A DNA stretch of 64,000 nucleotides from Bacteroidaceae bacterium (GCA_017398805.1 JAFQEZ010000095.1:1-64000); one strand, 5' to 3'; numbered from the stretch's first letter, positions 1 to 8,688 are shown. A program made the numbers and translations. Notes: generated by a model from the letters alone, not told the origin.

Positions 1-2
1 AG

Positions 3-75
3 AGCGGAAAACGAGGCTCGAACTCGCGACCCCAACCTTGGCAAGGTTGTGCTCTACCAACTGAGCTATTTCCGC
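3..75 (-). tRNA. tRNA-Gly (GCC)
   Basis: Read on the minus strand, this folds into a complete 73-nt cloverleaf. The acceptor stem pairs GCGGAAA with TTTCCGC, the T-loop is TTCGAGC, and the anticodon arm CAACC-TTGCCAA-GGTTG gives anticodon GCC (glycine). No CCA is encoded. It is identical to the copy at 320-392 and is the last tRNA of a four-gene reverse cluster. Confidence 0.95.
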
Positions 76-118
76 GTTAATTCACAAACGTGAGATTTTC
101 TGAATCTTTAGTTAATTG

Positions 119-202
119 TGAAGGAGATGAGACTCGAACTCACACGACCCAACGGTCACTACCCCCTCAAAGTAGCGCGTCTACCAATTCCGCCACTCCT
201 CC
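119..202 (-). tRNA. tRNA-Leu (GAG)
   Basis: This is an 84-nt class II tRNA with a long variable arm. The acceptor stem is GGAGGAG/CTCCTTC and the anticodon loop TTGAGGG gives GAG, which reads CUY leucine codons. It is co-oriented with the neighbouring tRNAs and probably cotranscribed from the promoter at 613-644. Confidence 0.93.
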
Positions 203-227
203 ATAATTATGCAAAACAACAAGAATG

Positions 228-308
228 TGCCCAGAACAGGACTCGAACCTGCACGTCTCTCAACACTCGCACCTGAAACGAGCGCGTCTACCATTCCGCC
301 ACCTGGGC
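228..308 (-). tRNA. tRNA-Leu (CAG)
   Basis: This is a class II tRNA with acceptor stem GCCCAGG/TCTGGGC. The anticodon loop TTCAGGT gives CAG, which reads leucine CUG. It has a long variable arm and a canonical TTCGAGT T-loop. It lies in the reverse tRNA cluster. Confidence 0.93.
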
Positions 309-319
309 ATATACCTTAG

Positions 320-392
320 AGCGGAAAACGAGGCTCGAACTCGCGACCCCAACCTTGGCAAGGTTGTGCTCTACCAACTGAGCTATTTCCGC
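320..392 (-). tRNA. tRNA-Gly (GCC), promoter-proximal intact copy
   Basis: This is a second 73-nt copy of tRNA-Gly(GCC), identical to 3-75. Upstream on the minus strand lie two truncated copies of its 5' half, so this looks like the source of a local tandem duplication. Confidence 0.95.
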
Positions 393-588
393 GTTTTGCG
401 AATCATCTCTTCAGTATTGCATCCTTGCCAAGGTTGAAACCTTATTCTTTTGCGGCAAGGTTGTGCTCTACCAACTGAGCTATTTCCGCGTTTTGCGAAT
501 CATCTCTTTAGTATTGCATTTCCTTGCCAAGGTTGAAACCTTATTATTTTTCGGCAAGATTGTGCTCTACCAACTGAGCTATTTCCGC
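393..588 (-). repeat. Two tandem ~97-99 bp units, each with a truncated tRNA-Gly 5' half
   Basis: Two units (393-489 and 490-588) are almost identical. Each carries the tRNA-Gly 5' half from the first acceptor base to the anticodon (455-489 and 553-588 on the minus strand). The 3' half is replaced by about 60 bp that include a CAACCTTGGCAAGG hairpin, an inverted-centre version of the anticodon arm. Neither copy has a T-arm or 3' acceptor strand, so neither can be a functional tRNA. They lie between the cluster promoter and the intact tRNAs and are probably transcribed in the precursor. They may be duplication debris or tRNA-half RNAs. Confidence 0.8.
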
Positions 589-612
589 GTTTGTTGTTTC
601 GCTTAACGGATG

Positions 613-644
613 CAAAGGTAGTGCTTATTTTTTAATAAGCAAAA
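613..644 (-). promoter_or_regulatory. Promoter of the tRNA cluster
   Basis: On the minus strand this reads TTTTG, a 19-bp spacer, then TACCTTTG. This matches the Bacteroidetes primary sigma pattern (-33 TTTG, -7 TAnnTTTG). It faces the tRNA cluster and nothing else lies between. Confidence 0.8.
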
Positions 645-715
645 TTTTTTGAATGTTTTTTTATGAAAAAGATGCAACGAATATTGTTTATCTGATTACT
701 ATTTGATATTTACGT

Positions 716-1180
716 TCAATTCATCAGTACTACATATGCGTTAAGGTAGAGTGCAAATAGCAGCCATAGGATATATGGTATATTCAAAAGACCTGCTGCT
801 TTCTTTATCAGATATGATGTTACGACAAAAAGTGCGACAATGACAATAAGTGCGCTTAGGGTTACAAGTCCCATGACTGGTGATTGCATGTAGAAGAAAC
901 ATACACTCCACATGAGGTTGAGTCCTAACTGTATAAAGAAAAGGAACATGACAAACCATGTGTATATGGAACGTGTGTTCCAGATCATTCCTGCAGAGAT
1001 TCCCATGAGAAGGTAAAGTATCGGCCATACTATGGCAAAGACTATACCCGGAGGGTTTAATGATGCCTTCTCAAGGTATGGGTACCATTCAATCATGGCG
1101 CTGTCCTGTACGTTCTTTGAGATATATCCTACAGCAAAAGCCAGTAATACAAAAATGAGGTGTGGGAGATATTTCTTCAT
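716..1180 (-). CDS. tspO: TspO/MBR family tryptophan-rich sensory protein
   Basis: This 154-residue membrane protein has five predicted hydrophobic helices and family landmarks: an NPPG segment after helix 1, a WPILYLLMG motif, and a conserved SA..IW stretch. TspO proteins bind porphyrins and other tetrapyrroles and are linked to oxidative and stress responses; the ligand here is not shown by sequence. I start at MKKYLPH, which begins with a charged N-terminus before helix 1, rather than the upstream ATG at 1204. The gene is single and reverse-oriented, downstream of the 5'-nucleotidase gene. Confidence 0.88.
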   Translation of the reverse strand: MKKYLPHLIFVLLAFAVGYISKNVQDSAMIEWYPYLEKASLNPPGIVFAIVWPILYLLMGISAGMIWNTRSIYTWFVMFLFFIQLGLNLMWSVCFFYMQSPVMGLVTLSALIVIVALFVVTSYLIKKAAGLLNIPYILWLLFALYLNAYVVLMN

Positions 1181-1267
1181 GGCGCAAAAAATATAAGAGA
1201 ACATGAGTCATTCAACAACCATGTCCTCTTATAAAACATCTGTATAGCGCTATTGTTCTTTGTGTTG

Positions 1268-2212
1268 TTACTCTTTCTTCTTGTTGCGCTCTTTAATTAC
1301 TTCGTTTATCTGCGAGTCGGAATAGTAGGGTACTTTGCCCGATGGCACATATTTGCTTGATGATGAGAGGTGTGTGTCCTGGTCATCGAAGAAAATGTGC
1401 GCACCGAATGCTTTCAAAAGTTCATCCTTTCTGAGCCCGCCGAGGAAATATGCTTCGTCGACATATACTCCCCATTTGCGCAGTGTCTTTATTACGCGGA
1501 AGTGTGAAGGAAGGCTGCGTGATGTTACAATGGCAAGACGCAGGGGGGAGAGTTCGATTGATGTTGGCAGACACTCCTGAATTTGTGAGAGCTTCTTCAA
1601 TAGGTTGGCGAATGGCCCTTCTTTAAGAGGAACATCGGCATGTTCCTTCTCGTACTTGTAGAAAGCATCGATGCCTTCCTCTTTGAAACGGCACTCCGAT
1701 TCGTCGGAGAATATTACGGCATCGGCGTCGAATGCAATCTTGACTTTGCTGTCTTCGGGGTTGAAATCGGTAGGGGGAGCGTAGATAAGTGCCGAGGCAC
1801 ATATACCTGAGTCTATGACACGCTGAACGTCTCCTTCGTCTTTTGAGAGGAACAGGTCTATGGAGAATGCTTTCAGATACTTTGACAATGATTCTCCGCC
1901 CGAGAGTGCCACGCGTGTTATGTCGAGCCCGTACATGTCGAGCGACTTTAGCATGCGCATTCCGGTCTCGGGACTGTTGCGTGACATTACTACAACTTCT
2001 ACAATGGGGCGATTAGCCTGCTTGTTGAGCTCAAGAAGACTCTTTACAAGGTAGAACGCTGTTCCGCGTTCAAGGGGCTCGTCCTCGTGCTCCTCCTGGT
2101 ATTTGCGGTATTTGGCAACACCATATTTCTCAAATATCTCATTCTCTTTTTCAAGGTCAAACAGTGCGCGTGATGAGACACCGATGACCAGACGTCCGTC
2201 CAGATTCTCCAT
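1268..2212 (-). CDS. 5'-nucleotidase, cytosolic NT5C1A-like family
   Basis: This 314-residue protein matches the bacterial 5'-nucleotidase family related to cytosolic NT5C1A. The visible signatures are the DxD-type loop AFDADAVIFSDESE near the middle, a serine-rich VMSRNSPETG segment and a C-terminal FFDDQ motif, all consistent with a HAD-like fold that dephosphorylates nucleoside 5'-monophosphates. There is no signal peptide, so it is probably cytoplasmic and involved in nucleotide salvage or overflow. It has its own promoter just upstream. Substrate preference cannot be read from the sequence. Confidence 0.82.
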   Translation of the reverse strand: MENLDGRLVIGVSSRALFDLEKENEIFEKYGVAKYRKYQEEHEDEPLERGTAFYLVKSLLELNKQANRPIVEVVVMSRNSPETGMRMLKSLDMYGLDITRVALSGGESLSKYLKAFSIDLFLSKDEGDVQRVIDSGICASALIYAPPTDFNPEDSKVKIAFDADAVIFSDESECRFKEEGIDAFYKYEKEHADVPLKEGPFANLLKKLSQIQECLPTSIELSPLRLAIVTSRSLPSHFRVIKTLRKWGVYVDEAYFLGGLRKDELLKAFGAHIFFDDQDTHLSSSSKYVPSGKVPYYSDSQINEVIKERNKKKE

Positions 2213-2259
2213 TGTGTTATATCTGCTTTGGGGTTATGTGCCCTTCGTTGAAAGTTTTG

Positions 2260-2290
2260 CAAAAATAGTTCATTTGCACTCATCTGTCAA
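2260..2290 (-). promoter_or_regulatory. Promoter of the 5'-nucleotidase gene
   Basis: The minus strand shows TATTTTTG (TAnnTTTG box, 2260-2267) with TTG about 20 bp upstream (2288-2290). It lies about 48 bp before the start codon and back-to-back with the trmO promoter. Confidence 0.55.
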
Positions 2291-2312
2291 TAGAATGAGA
2301 CAAAATTATTGC

Positions 2313-2320
2313 TATATTCG
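2313..2320 (+). promoter_or_regulatory. -7 box of the trmO promoter
   Basis: TATATTCG is one base from TAnnTTTG and lies 19 bp before the chosen trmO start. Its position argues against the further upstream start at 2309, which would precede the promoter. Confidence 0.5.
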
Positions 2321-2338
2321 CGTGAATTATCGTTTGAT

Positions 2339-3022
2339 ATGAAAATAGAACCTATTGCATATTATCATACTGCGCTGAAAGGTAAGTTCGGGATTCCGCG
2401 ACAGAGTGGACTTGTATCTGAATTACGTGGTAGGGTTGTTTTTGAACCCGGCTATCGCAATGCCGATGCCTTGCGTGGTATTGATGGCTTTGATTATCTG
2501 TGGCTCATCTGGGGGTTCTCGTTGAATGGCAAGCCTTGCGGTGAGTGGTCACCAATGGTGCGTCCGCCGCTACTTGGAGGCAATGAACATATGGGTGTGT
2601 TTGCCACACGGTCGCCTTTCCGCCCGAACCCGTTAGGCTTATCATCGGTGAAGTTGCTTGGTGTCGAAGATTGTACCGGCGGTCCGGTGCTGATTGTTGC
2701 CGGTGCCGACCTTGCAGACGGAACTCCGATATATGATATAAAGCCCTATTTGGTTTATAGTGATTCTCATCCTGATGCGCGTGGAGGTTTTGTAGATGCT
2801 AATAGATGGGATACCCTTGATGTTGTCTTTCCCGCTAATCTAAAACATTGTTTCAGTGAAGAGGATTTTGTCGTTCTTTGCAGAATTCTTGAACTTGACC
2901 CTCGTCCTCAATATCACAAGGACCCGGAAAGAGTGTATGGAGTCTCTTTCGGTAGCTACGATGTCCGTTTTAAAGTCTCATGTGAAGGGGTGCTCGAGGT
3001 TGTCGGAATTGTTGAATTGTAG
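2339..3022 (+). CDS. trmO: tRNA (t6A37) N6-methyltransferase TrmO
   Basis: This 227-residue protein belongs to the TrmO (TsaA/YaeB) family, which uses S-adenosylmethionine to N6-methylate t6A37 in certain ANN-decoding tRNAs. The N-terminus IEPIAYYHTALKGKFGIPRQ, the FDYLWLIWGFS strand, the TRSPFRPNPLGLSSVKL signature and the IYDIKPYLVYSDS motif are all typical of the single-sheet beta-barrel fold. The start at 2339 gives the usual family N-terminus; an in-frame ATG at 2309 overlaps the promoter box. It is followed by a bidirectional terminator. Confidence 0.9.
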   Translation: MKIEPIAYYHTALKGKFGIPRQSGLVSELRGRVVFEPGYRNADALRGIDGFDYLWLIWGFSLNGKPCGEWSPMVRPPLLGGNEHMGVFATRSPFRPNPLGLSSVKLLGVEDCTGGPVLIVAGADLADGTPIYDIKPYLVYSDSHPDARGGFVDANRWDTLDVVFPANLKHCFSEEDFVVLCRILELDPRPQYHKDPERVYGVSFGSYDVRFKVSCEGVLEVVGIVEL

Positions 3023-3047
3023 GCATTTTATCCATACACTCACAAAA

Positions 3048-3070
3048 GGGGGCGGCAATATTTGTCGCCC
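3048..3070. terminator. Bidirectional hairpin after trmO
   Basis: GGGCGGCAA and TTGTCGCCC form a 9-bp stem (one G-U pair) with a 3-nt loop at 3050-3070, flanked by A-runs on the left. It separates trmO from the reverse-strand remnant at 3101. Confidence 0.55.
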
Positions 3071-3100
3071 TTAGTCAATTTGTTTTCCGGTAAGGTATTG

Positions 3101-3223
3101 TCAGATGTACATGAATCGCTTTATGCTGCCTTTGGGAGTTTTTGCTAAAGGCTCATCGCGCAGTTCGTGCTCGGCAATCTGTGAATATGCAGGAATCTGT
3201 GTGTTCAATGTTGCGATGTTCTT
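3101..3223 (-). pseudogene. C-terminal remnant of a long-chain acyl-CoA synthetase
   Basis: On the minus strand, 40 sense codons precede a TGA at 3101 and are preceded in frame by TAA (3224-3226). The peptide ends PAYSQIAEHELRDEP and then LAKTPKGSIKRFMYI, the typical C-terminus of long-chain fatty acid-CoA ligases (AMP-binding enzymes), including the conserved KTPK..IKR lysine region. No start codon or adenylation core is present. It appears to be what remains of a deleted gene between trmO and ppdK. Confidence 0.65.
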
Positions 3224-3264
3224 TTAGTGGAGGTTTCCTTTCCATTGCGCGCGTACATAATTAT

Positions 3265-3306
3265 ATAAAAAAACAAAGGGTGTGCCCGCACGGGCACACC
3301 CTTTGT
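3265..3306 (-). terminator. Rho-independent terminator of ppdK
   Basis: ACAAAGGGTGTGCCCG and its exact complement form a near-perfect 16-bp palindrome (3273-3306). On the minus strand it is followed by a long T-run. It lies 25 bp after the ppdK stop codon. Confidence 0.9.
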
Positions 3307-3330
3307 CAATATTGAGTGGATGATGATTTC

Positions 3331-6054
3331 TTACATCTCCTCAACTGCAGCCTGAGCAGCAGCAAGACGTGCGATAGGCACGCGGAATGGAGAACAAGAA
3401 ACATAGTTCAAACCTACTCTGTGGCAGAACTTCACTGACTCAGGCTCACCACCGTGCTCACCGCAGATACCGCACTTGAGGTCTGGGTTAACACCGCGGC
3501 CCTTAGCTGTAGCCATCTCAACGAGCTGGCCTACACCTGTCTGGTCGAGAACCTGGAATGGGTCGTTCTTCAAGATCTTCTTGCGCAGGTAGATAGGCAA
3601 GAATGAGTTAACGTCGTCACGAGAGTAACCGAAGGTCATCTGTGTCAAGTCGTTTGTACCGAATGAGAAGAACTGAGCCTGCTGAGCAATCTGGTCAGCT
3701 GTCAAAGCTGCACGTGGAATCTCAATCATTGTACCGATTGTGTACTCAACGCGGTCACCCTCTGCAGCGAACAATGCCTCGGCTGCCTCAACGATAGCGT
3801 TCTTCTGCTCCTCGAACTCGTTGATGATACCTACCAATGGAACCATGATCTCAGGGTAGATAACCTTGCCCTCCTTCTTCAGCTCAAGAGCTGCACCGAG
3901 GATGGCTGTTGTCTGCATTCTTGTAATCTCTGGATATGTGTTACCCAAACGGCAACCACGGTGACCCAACATTGGGTTGAACTCCTCGAGAGACTTAACG
4001 CGACGCTGAACTGCCTCAACTGTCTTGCCCATAGCCTCAGCAAGCATCTGCTGGCCCTTAGCATCGTGTGGTACGAACTCGTGGAGTGGTGGGTCGAGCA
4101 GACGTACAGTCACGTGCAAGCCCTCCATTGCCTTGAAGATACCTACGAAGTCGGCCTTCTGGTAAGGCAACAGCTTAGCAAGAGCAACCTCACGCTCCTT
4201 GGTTGTCTCGGCAAGGATCATTTCGCGCATTGCCTTGATCTTCTCGCCCTCGAAGAACATGTGCTCTGTACGGCAGAGACCGATACCGATAGCACCGAAG
4301 TCACGTGCAACCTGTGCATCGTGTGGAGTATCAGCGTTTGTGCGTACGCCCAAGCGTGCGTACTTGTCACAGATAGTCATGAGTTCTGCAAAGTCACCGC
4401 TGAGCTCAGGAGCCTTTGTTTCAACCTTACCCTCGATAACCTGGCCTGTTGAACCGTTCAATGAGATGTAATCACCCTCGTTGAATGTAATGCCGTCAAC
4501 AGTGAGTGTGCGCTTCTTGTAGTCGATAACGAGTGTTCCGGCACCTGATACGCAGCACTTACCCATACCACGTGCAACAACGGCAGCGTGAGATGTCATA
4601 CCACCGCGAGCGGTTAGGATACCCTGAGCTGCAGCCATACCTGCGAGGTCCTCAGGAGAAGTCTCGATACGTACGAGAACTACCTTCTCGCCATCCTCGT
4701 TCCACTTCTCAGCGTCATCGGCGAAGAATACGATACGGCCTGTAGCAGCACCCGGAGATGCGGGAAGACCGTTGGCGATAACCTTTGCCTTTGCAAGGGC
4801 TGCTGTGTCAAATACAGGGTGCAAAAGCTCGTTGAGCTTCTCTGGCTCCATGCGCTTCAAAACAGTCTTGTCATCGATAACACCGTCACGGTAGAAGTCC
4901 ATAGCGATCTTTACCATCGCTGCACCGGTACGCTTACCGTTACGTGTCTGCAAGAACCAGAGTTTGCCCTCCTGGACGGTGAACTCCATATCCTGCATAT
5001 CCTTGTAGTGGTCCTCAAGGCGTGTCTGGATTGCGTCAAGCTCCTTGTAGATTTCAGGCATAGCCTCTTCCATTGAAGGATACTTTGATGCACGCTCCTC
5101 CTCGCTGATGTTCTGCAATGCAGCCCAACGCTGAGAACCAATCTTTGTAATCTGCTGTGGTGTGCGGATACCTGCAACAACGTCCTCACCCTGTGCGTTG
5201 ATGAGGTACTCACCGTTGAAGAGGTTCTCACCTGTAGCGGCGTCACGAGAGAAGCATACACCTGTAGCTGATGTGTCACCCATGTTACCGAATACCATTG
5301 CCTGTACAGAAACGGCTGTTCCCCACTCATCGGGAATTTTCTCCATACGACGGTAGAGGATAGCGCGCTCGTTGTTCCAAGACTCGAACACAGCGCAAAC
5401 TGCACCCCAAAGCTGCTCGTATGCGTCTGTCGGGAAGTCTTTGCCGGTCTGTGCCTTTACGGCAGCCTTGAATTTCTTTACGAGGTCCTTCAAAGCGTCT
5501 ACGCTGAGGTCCTTGTCAAGAACTACACCTTGCTCCTCCTTAACTTTCTCAATGATAGCCTCGAATGGGTCAATCTCCTCCTTGCTTGTCGGCTTCATGC
5601 CGAGAACAACGTCACCGTACATCTGCACGAAACGGCGGTATGAGTCCCAAGCGAACTTCTCGTTGCCGGTCTTCTTTGCAAGACCCTCTACAACGATGTC
5701 GTTAAGACCGAGGTTGAGGATTGTATCCATCATACCAGGCATAGATGCGCGTGCACCTGAGCGTACTGATACCAACAATGGGTTAGCAGGGTCGCCGAAT
5801 GTTGAGTTCATCAAAGTCTCGATGTTCTTAACAGCGGCCTGTACCTCTGCCTTGAGAAGCTCGATAACCTGCTCCTTGCCAAGGCTGTAGTATTCGCCAC
5901 AAACCTCGGTTGTGATGGTAAATCCTGGAGGAACGGGGATGCCGATGAGGTTCATCTCCGCCAAGTTTGCACCTTTACCTCCTAACAAGTTTCTCATTGA
6001 CGCGTTACCTTCAGCAAGGCCATTACCAAAGGTATAGACTCTTTTGTCTGCCAT
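3331..6054 (-). CDS. ppdK: Pyruvate, phosphate dikinase
   Basis: This 907-residue enzyme interconverts pyruvate, ATP and phosphate with phosphoenolpyruvate, AMP and pyrophosphate; in anaerobic Bacteroidales it is a main glycolytic/gluconeogenic step. The domains are in family order. The N-terminal ATP-grasp part begins GGKGANLAEMNLIGIPVPPG. The swivelling domain carries the phosphohistidine motif GGMTSHAAVVARGMGK. The C-terminal PEP/pyruvate barrel includes SFGTNDLTQMTFG and the CGICGEHGGEP active-site segment. The length is normal. The gene is monocistronic, with a clear terminator downstream and a TATATTTG promoter box about 100 bp upstream. Confidence 0.97.
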   Translation of the reverse strand: MADKRVYTFGNGLAEGNASMRNLLGGKGANLAEMNLIGIPVPPGFTITTEVCGEYYSLGKEQVIELLKAEVQAAVKNIETLMNSTFGDPANPLLVSVRSGARASMPGMMDTILNLGLNDIVVEGLAKKTGNEKFAWDSYRRFVQMYGDVVLGMKPTSKEEIDPFEAIIEKVKEEQGVVLDKDLSVDALKDLVKKFKAAVKAQTGKDFPTDAYEQLWGAVCAVFESWNNERAILYRRMEKIPDEWGTAVSVQAMVFGNMGDTSATGVCFSRDAATGENLFNGEYLINAQGEDVVAGIRTPQQITKIGSQRWAALQNISEEERASKYPSMEEAMPEIYKELDAIQTRLEDHYKDMQDMEFTVQEGKLWFLQTRNGKRTGAAMVKIAMDFYRDGVIDDKTVLKRMEPEKLNELLHPVFDTAALAKAKVIANGLPASPGAATGRIVFFADDAEKWNEDGEKVVLVRIETSPEDLAGMAAAQGILTARGGMTSHAAVVARGMGKCCVSGAGTLVIDYKKRTLTVDGITFNEGDYISLNGSTGQVIEGKVETKAPELSGDFAELMTICDKYARLGVRTNADTPHDAQVARDFGAIGIGLCRTEHMFFEGEKIKAMREMILAETTKEREVALAKLLPYQKADFVGIFKAMEGLHVTVRLLDPPLHEFVPHDAKGQQMLAEAMGKTVEAVQRRVKSLEEFNPMLGHRGCRLGNTYPEITRMQTTAILGAALELKKEGKVIYPEIMVPLVGIINEFEEQKNAIVEAAEALFAAEGDRVEYTIGTMIEIPRAALTADQIAQQAQFFSFGTNDLTQMTFGYSRDDVNSFLPIYLRKKILKNDPFQVLDQTGVGQLVEMATAKGRGVNPDLKCGICGEHGGEPESVKFCHRVGLNYVSCSPFRVPIARLAAAQAAVEEM

Positions 6055-6149
6055 AAATTTTTGAGTTTATTGTTTGTTGATAAATAAAAAATTGTTTTAA
6101 AATCTCGCTTTGCCGGAACTCCTGTTTTGAGGATGACCCGACTAATTTG

Positions 6150-6157
6150 CAAATATA
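6150..6157 (-). promoter_or_regulatory. -7 box of the ppdK promoter
   Basis: The minus strand reads TATATTTG, a perfect TAnnTTTG box, about 96 bp upstream of the ppdK ATG. The -33 element is weak (TTTC at 19-bp spacing). A leader of roughly 90 nt would result. Confidence 0.6.
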
Positions 6158-6261
6158 ACAAAAATGTTTGTAATCCGAAATTTCTGCACGAAAATATCTC
6201 ACAATAATTAGAAAAAAATAACTTCGGATGTTAAAAAGGGATTTTATCGGGATTTTCACTA

Positions 6262-6269
6262 TATCTTTG
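6262..6269 (+). promoter_or_regulatory. -7 box of the rlmD promoter
   Basis: TATCTTTG is a perfect TAnnTTTG box 88 bp upstream of the rlmD start and diverges from the ppdK promoter. I see no strong -33 element. Confidence 0.55.
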
Positions 6270-6357
6270 TAGGGAATTTGTAATATGCGGTAATCTGCGC
6301 ACTTGCCCGGTGTGGTGGCGCAGTAGCCATTGTTTCTCTAAAAAAAATAATAGTATA

Positions 6358-7785
6358 ATGGCGAGAAAAAATAAGAGCCTGCCGTTGTTGGAACATGTCG
6401 AGATAACGGGAGTCGCAGCCGAAGGTAAGGCTTTGGCGCGTGTCGATGACTTGGTTGTCTTTGTACCGTTTGTGGTGCCGGGTGATGTCGTTGACCTGCA
6501 GGTAAGGCGCAAAAAACATAGTTATGCCGAGGCTGAGGCTGTGAAGTTCTATGAGTACTCTGCAGAGCGCAGCAAGCCGTTCTGCAGGCACTACGGTGTA
6601 TGTGGTGGCTGCAAGTGGCAATGTCTGGCATATGAGCATCAATTGAAATACAAACAACAGCAGGTCGTAGATGCCCTTTCACGCATCGGTAAGGTTGAGC
6701 TTCCGCCGGTAATGCCGATACTCGGCTCTGAAGATATACGTGAGTACCGTAATAAACTTGAGTTTACTTTCAGTAACAAGCGCTGGCTTACATGGGAGGA
6801 GGTTGCCGATAATGTAGAGTACGACAATATGAATGCGCTTGGTTTTCATATCCCCGGTGCTTTCGATAAGGTGCTCGATATTCAGGAATGTGCATTGATG
6901 AAAGATCTCAATAACCGTCTCCGTAACGGAATACGTGAGTTTGCAAATAAAGAGGGGGTTCCTTTCTATGATTTGCGCTCGCACTCAGGTGTGCTGCGTA
7001 GTATGATGTTGCGTACTTCTACGACAGGTGAAGTGATGCTGCTCCTGCAGGCGCGCGTAGAGAGTGACGACGACAAGAAATGTTTAGAAAAAGTTTTACA
7101 ATATGTGGCCGACGGTTTCCCCGAGGTGACCTCCTTGCTCTATGTAATCAACAACAAATGCAACGATACTTTCGGCGATCTTGAGGTTGTGACATATAAA
7201 GGTACTGATGTCATATATGAGGAGATGGAGGGGTTGCGTTTCAAGGTGGGGCCAAAATCTTTCTATCAAACCAATAGCAAGCAGGCGTATAATCTTTATA
7301 AAGTGGCGCGTGAATTTGCGGCGCTGACAGGAGAGGAAGTGGTGTACGACCTTTATACGGGAACCGGAACAATTGCGAATTTTGTCGCGTCAAGAGCTAA
7401 GAAAGTGGTAGGTATCGAGTATGTAGAGGATGCTATAATAGACGCGCGTGTCAATGCGGAGTTGAACGGCTTCGACAACTTGACTTTCTTTGCAGGGGAT
7501 ATGAAGGATATACTTACCCGTGACTTTATTACCGAGCATGGCCGTCCCGATGTGATAATAACCGACCCTCCACGTGCAGGTATGCATGATGATGTGATTG
7601 ATACTATATTGTTCGCTGCTCCAAAGCGCATAGTTTATGTAAGCTGTAATCCTGCTACTCAGGCGCGTGATTTGCATATGCTTGATGTGGATTACAAAGT
7701 TGTTGCTGTGCAGCCTGTGGATATGTTCCCTCATACCCATCATGTGGAGAATGTTGTGTTACTTGAACGAAGGAATGATAAGTAA
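6358..7785 (+). CDS. rlmD: 23S rRNA (uracil-5-)-methyltransferase, RlmD/RumA family
   Basis: This 475-residue SAM-dependent enzyme methylates C5 of a uracil in 23S rRNA. It has an N-terminal TRAM-like RNA-binding domain (about residues 10-65), then the cysteine cluster FCRHYGVCGGCKWQC that ligates a [4Fe-4S] cluster in RumA. The SAM-binding motif is YDLYTGTGTIANF, the catalytic motif is ITDPPRAG, and YVSCNPAT carries the nucleophilic cysteine. I choose the ATG at 6358 because the upstream in-frame ATG (6310) adds a non-homologous leader. The exact target uridine (U1939 in E. coli) is inferred from the family. Confidence 0.9.
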   Translation: MARKNKSLPLLEHVEITGVAAEGKALARVDDLVVFVPFVVPGDVVDLQVRRKKHSYAEAEAVKFYEYSAERSKPFCRHYGVCGGCKWQCLAYEHQLKYKQQQVVDALSRIGKVELPPVMPILGSEDIREYRNKLEFTFSNKRWLTWEEVADNVEYDNMNALGFHIPGAFDKVLDIQECALMKDLNNRLRNGIREFANKEGVPFYDLRSHSGVLRSMMLRTSTTGEVMLLLQARVESDDDKKCLEKVLQYVADGFPEVTSLLYVINNKCNDTFGDLEVVTYKGTDVIYEEMEGLRFKVGPKSFYQTNSKQAYNLYKVAREFAALTGEEVVYDLYTGTGTIANFVASRAKKVVGIEYVEDAIIDARVNAELNGFDNLTFFAGDMKDILTRDFITEHGRPDVIITDPPRAGMHDDVIDTILFAAPKRIVYVSCNPATQARDLHMLDVDYKVVAVQPVDMFPHTHHVENVVLLERRNDK

Positions 7786-7800
7786 TTGTAGATTAATGTT

Positions 7801-8688
7801 ATGAAAAAGAATATAAAGACTCTGCTAACCTTTAAGGTTGTTGTTGACTGTGTTCTTATCGAGTTCATTATGGAGAAGATGCACGGCATTAGCCGGAATA
7901 GAGCAAAAGCTTTAATCTGTAATAGGGTAGTGCTTGTAAATAATGTAATTACCACTCATCCGTTAACGGAACTTAAAGCCGGTCAGGTTGTCCAGTTGGA
8001 TCGCTCTAAGCATAAGATGTCGTTCCATAGCAATGAACTTGATATTGTTTTTGAGGATCCGTATCTGTTAGTAGTGGATAAACATGCAGGGTTGCTATCT
8101 ATGAGCAACAATTCGCGTCAGCAGACTGTGCAGACAGTTCTTAACCGTTATCTTGAAAAAGGCGGAAACCGTGCGACTTCGCATCTTGTACATAGGCTTG
8201 ACCGTGATACGTCCGGTTTGATGGTTTATGCCAAGGATGTACAGACCCAGCAGTCGCTCATAAATGGTTGGCAACAGCTTGTGACCGACCGTAGATATCT
8301 GGCTTTGGTGAAAGGCGAACTGGAAAATAGACGTGGCAGAATACAATCGTGGTTAACGGAGGATAAACGTTTTATAACGCATTCAAGTCCAATAGATAAT
8401 GGCGGTAAATTTGCTGTGACACATTATAATGTATTGACATCATCTAATGGCTATTCGCTTGTAGAGTGTGAGCTTGAAACCGGTAGAAAGAACCAGATAC
8501 GTGTTCATATGGCTGACCTTGGGCATCCAGTTGTGGGTGACCATAAATACGGTAGCGAGGAAGATCCGATGAGACGTCTTGGCTTGCATGCTTATATGCT
8601 CTGTTTTACTCATCCTGTGACCGGCAAACATATGTGTTTTGAGACTCCGGTCCCTGCGCTTTTCGAGAAGTGTCTGAATGAAAAATAA
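7801..8688 (+). CDS. RluA-family pseudouridine synthase with S4 domain
   Basis: This 295-residue protein has an N-terminal S4-like RNA-binding segment (about 20-70, with SRNRAKALICNRVVLVN). The catalytic domain contains HLVHRLDRDTSGLMVYAK, whose aspartate is the catalytic residue of pseudouridine synthases, and the C-terminal GRKNQIRVHMADLGHPVVGD motif. It isomerises uridine in rRNA or tRNA; the site cannot be told from sequence. It follows rlmD by 15 bp, so the two RNA-modification genes are probably cotranscribed, and its end overlaps the next gene by 11 bp. Confidence 0.88.
   Translation: MKKNIKTLLTFKVVVDCVLIEFIMEKMHGISRNRAKALICNRVVLVNNVITTHPLTELKAGQVVQLDRSKHKMSFHSNELDIVFEDPYLLVVDKHAGLLSMSNNSRQQTVQTVLNRYLEKGGNRATSHLVHRLDRDTSGLMVYAKDVQTQQSLINGWQQLVTDRRYLALVKGELENRRGRIQSWLTEDKRFITHSSPIDNGGKFAVTHYNVLTSSNGYSLVECELETGRKNQIRVHMADLGHPVVGDHKYGSEEDPMRRLGLHAYMLCFTHPVTGKHMCFETPVPALFEKCLNEK

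Noticed and set aside
225..437. Short plus-strand frame over the tRNA cluster
   Set aside because: It is antisense to two complete tRNA genes and has no coding character.
3961..5890. Several plus-strand frames inside ppdK
   Set aside because: They are antisense shadows of a strongly conserved gene with full-length domain match.
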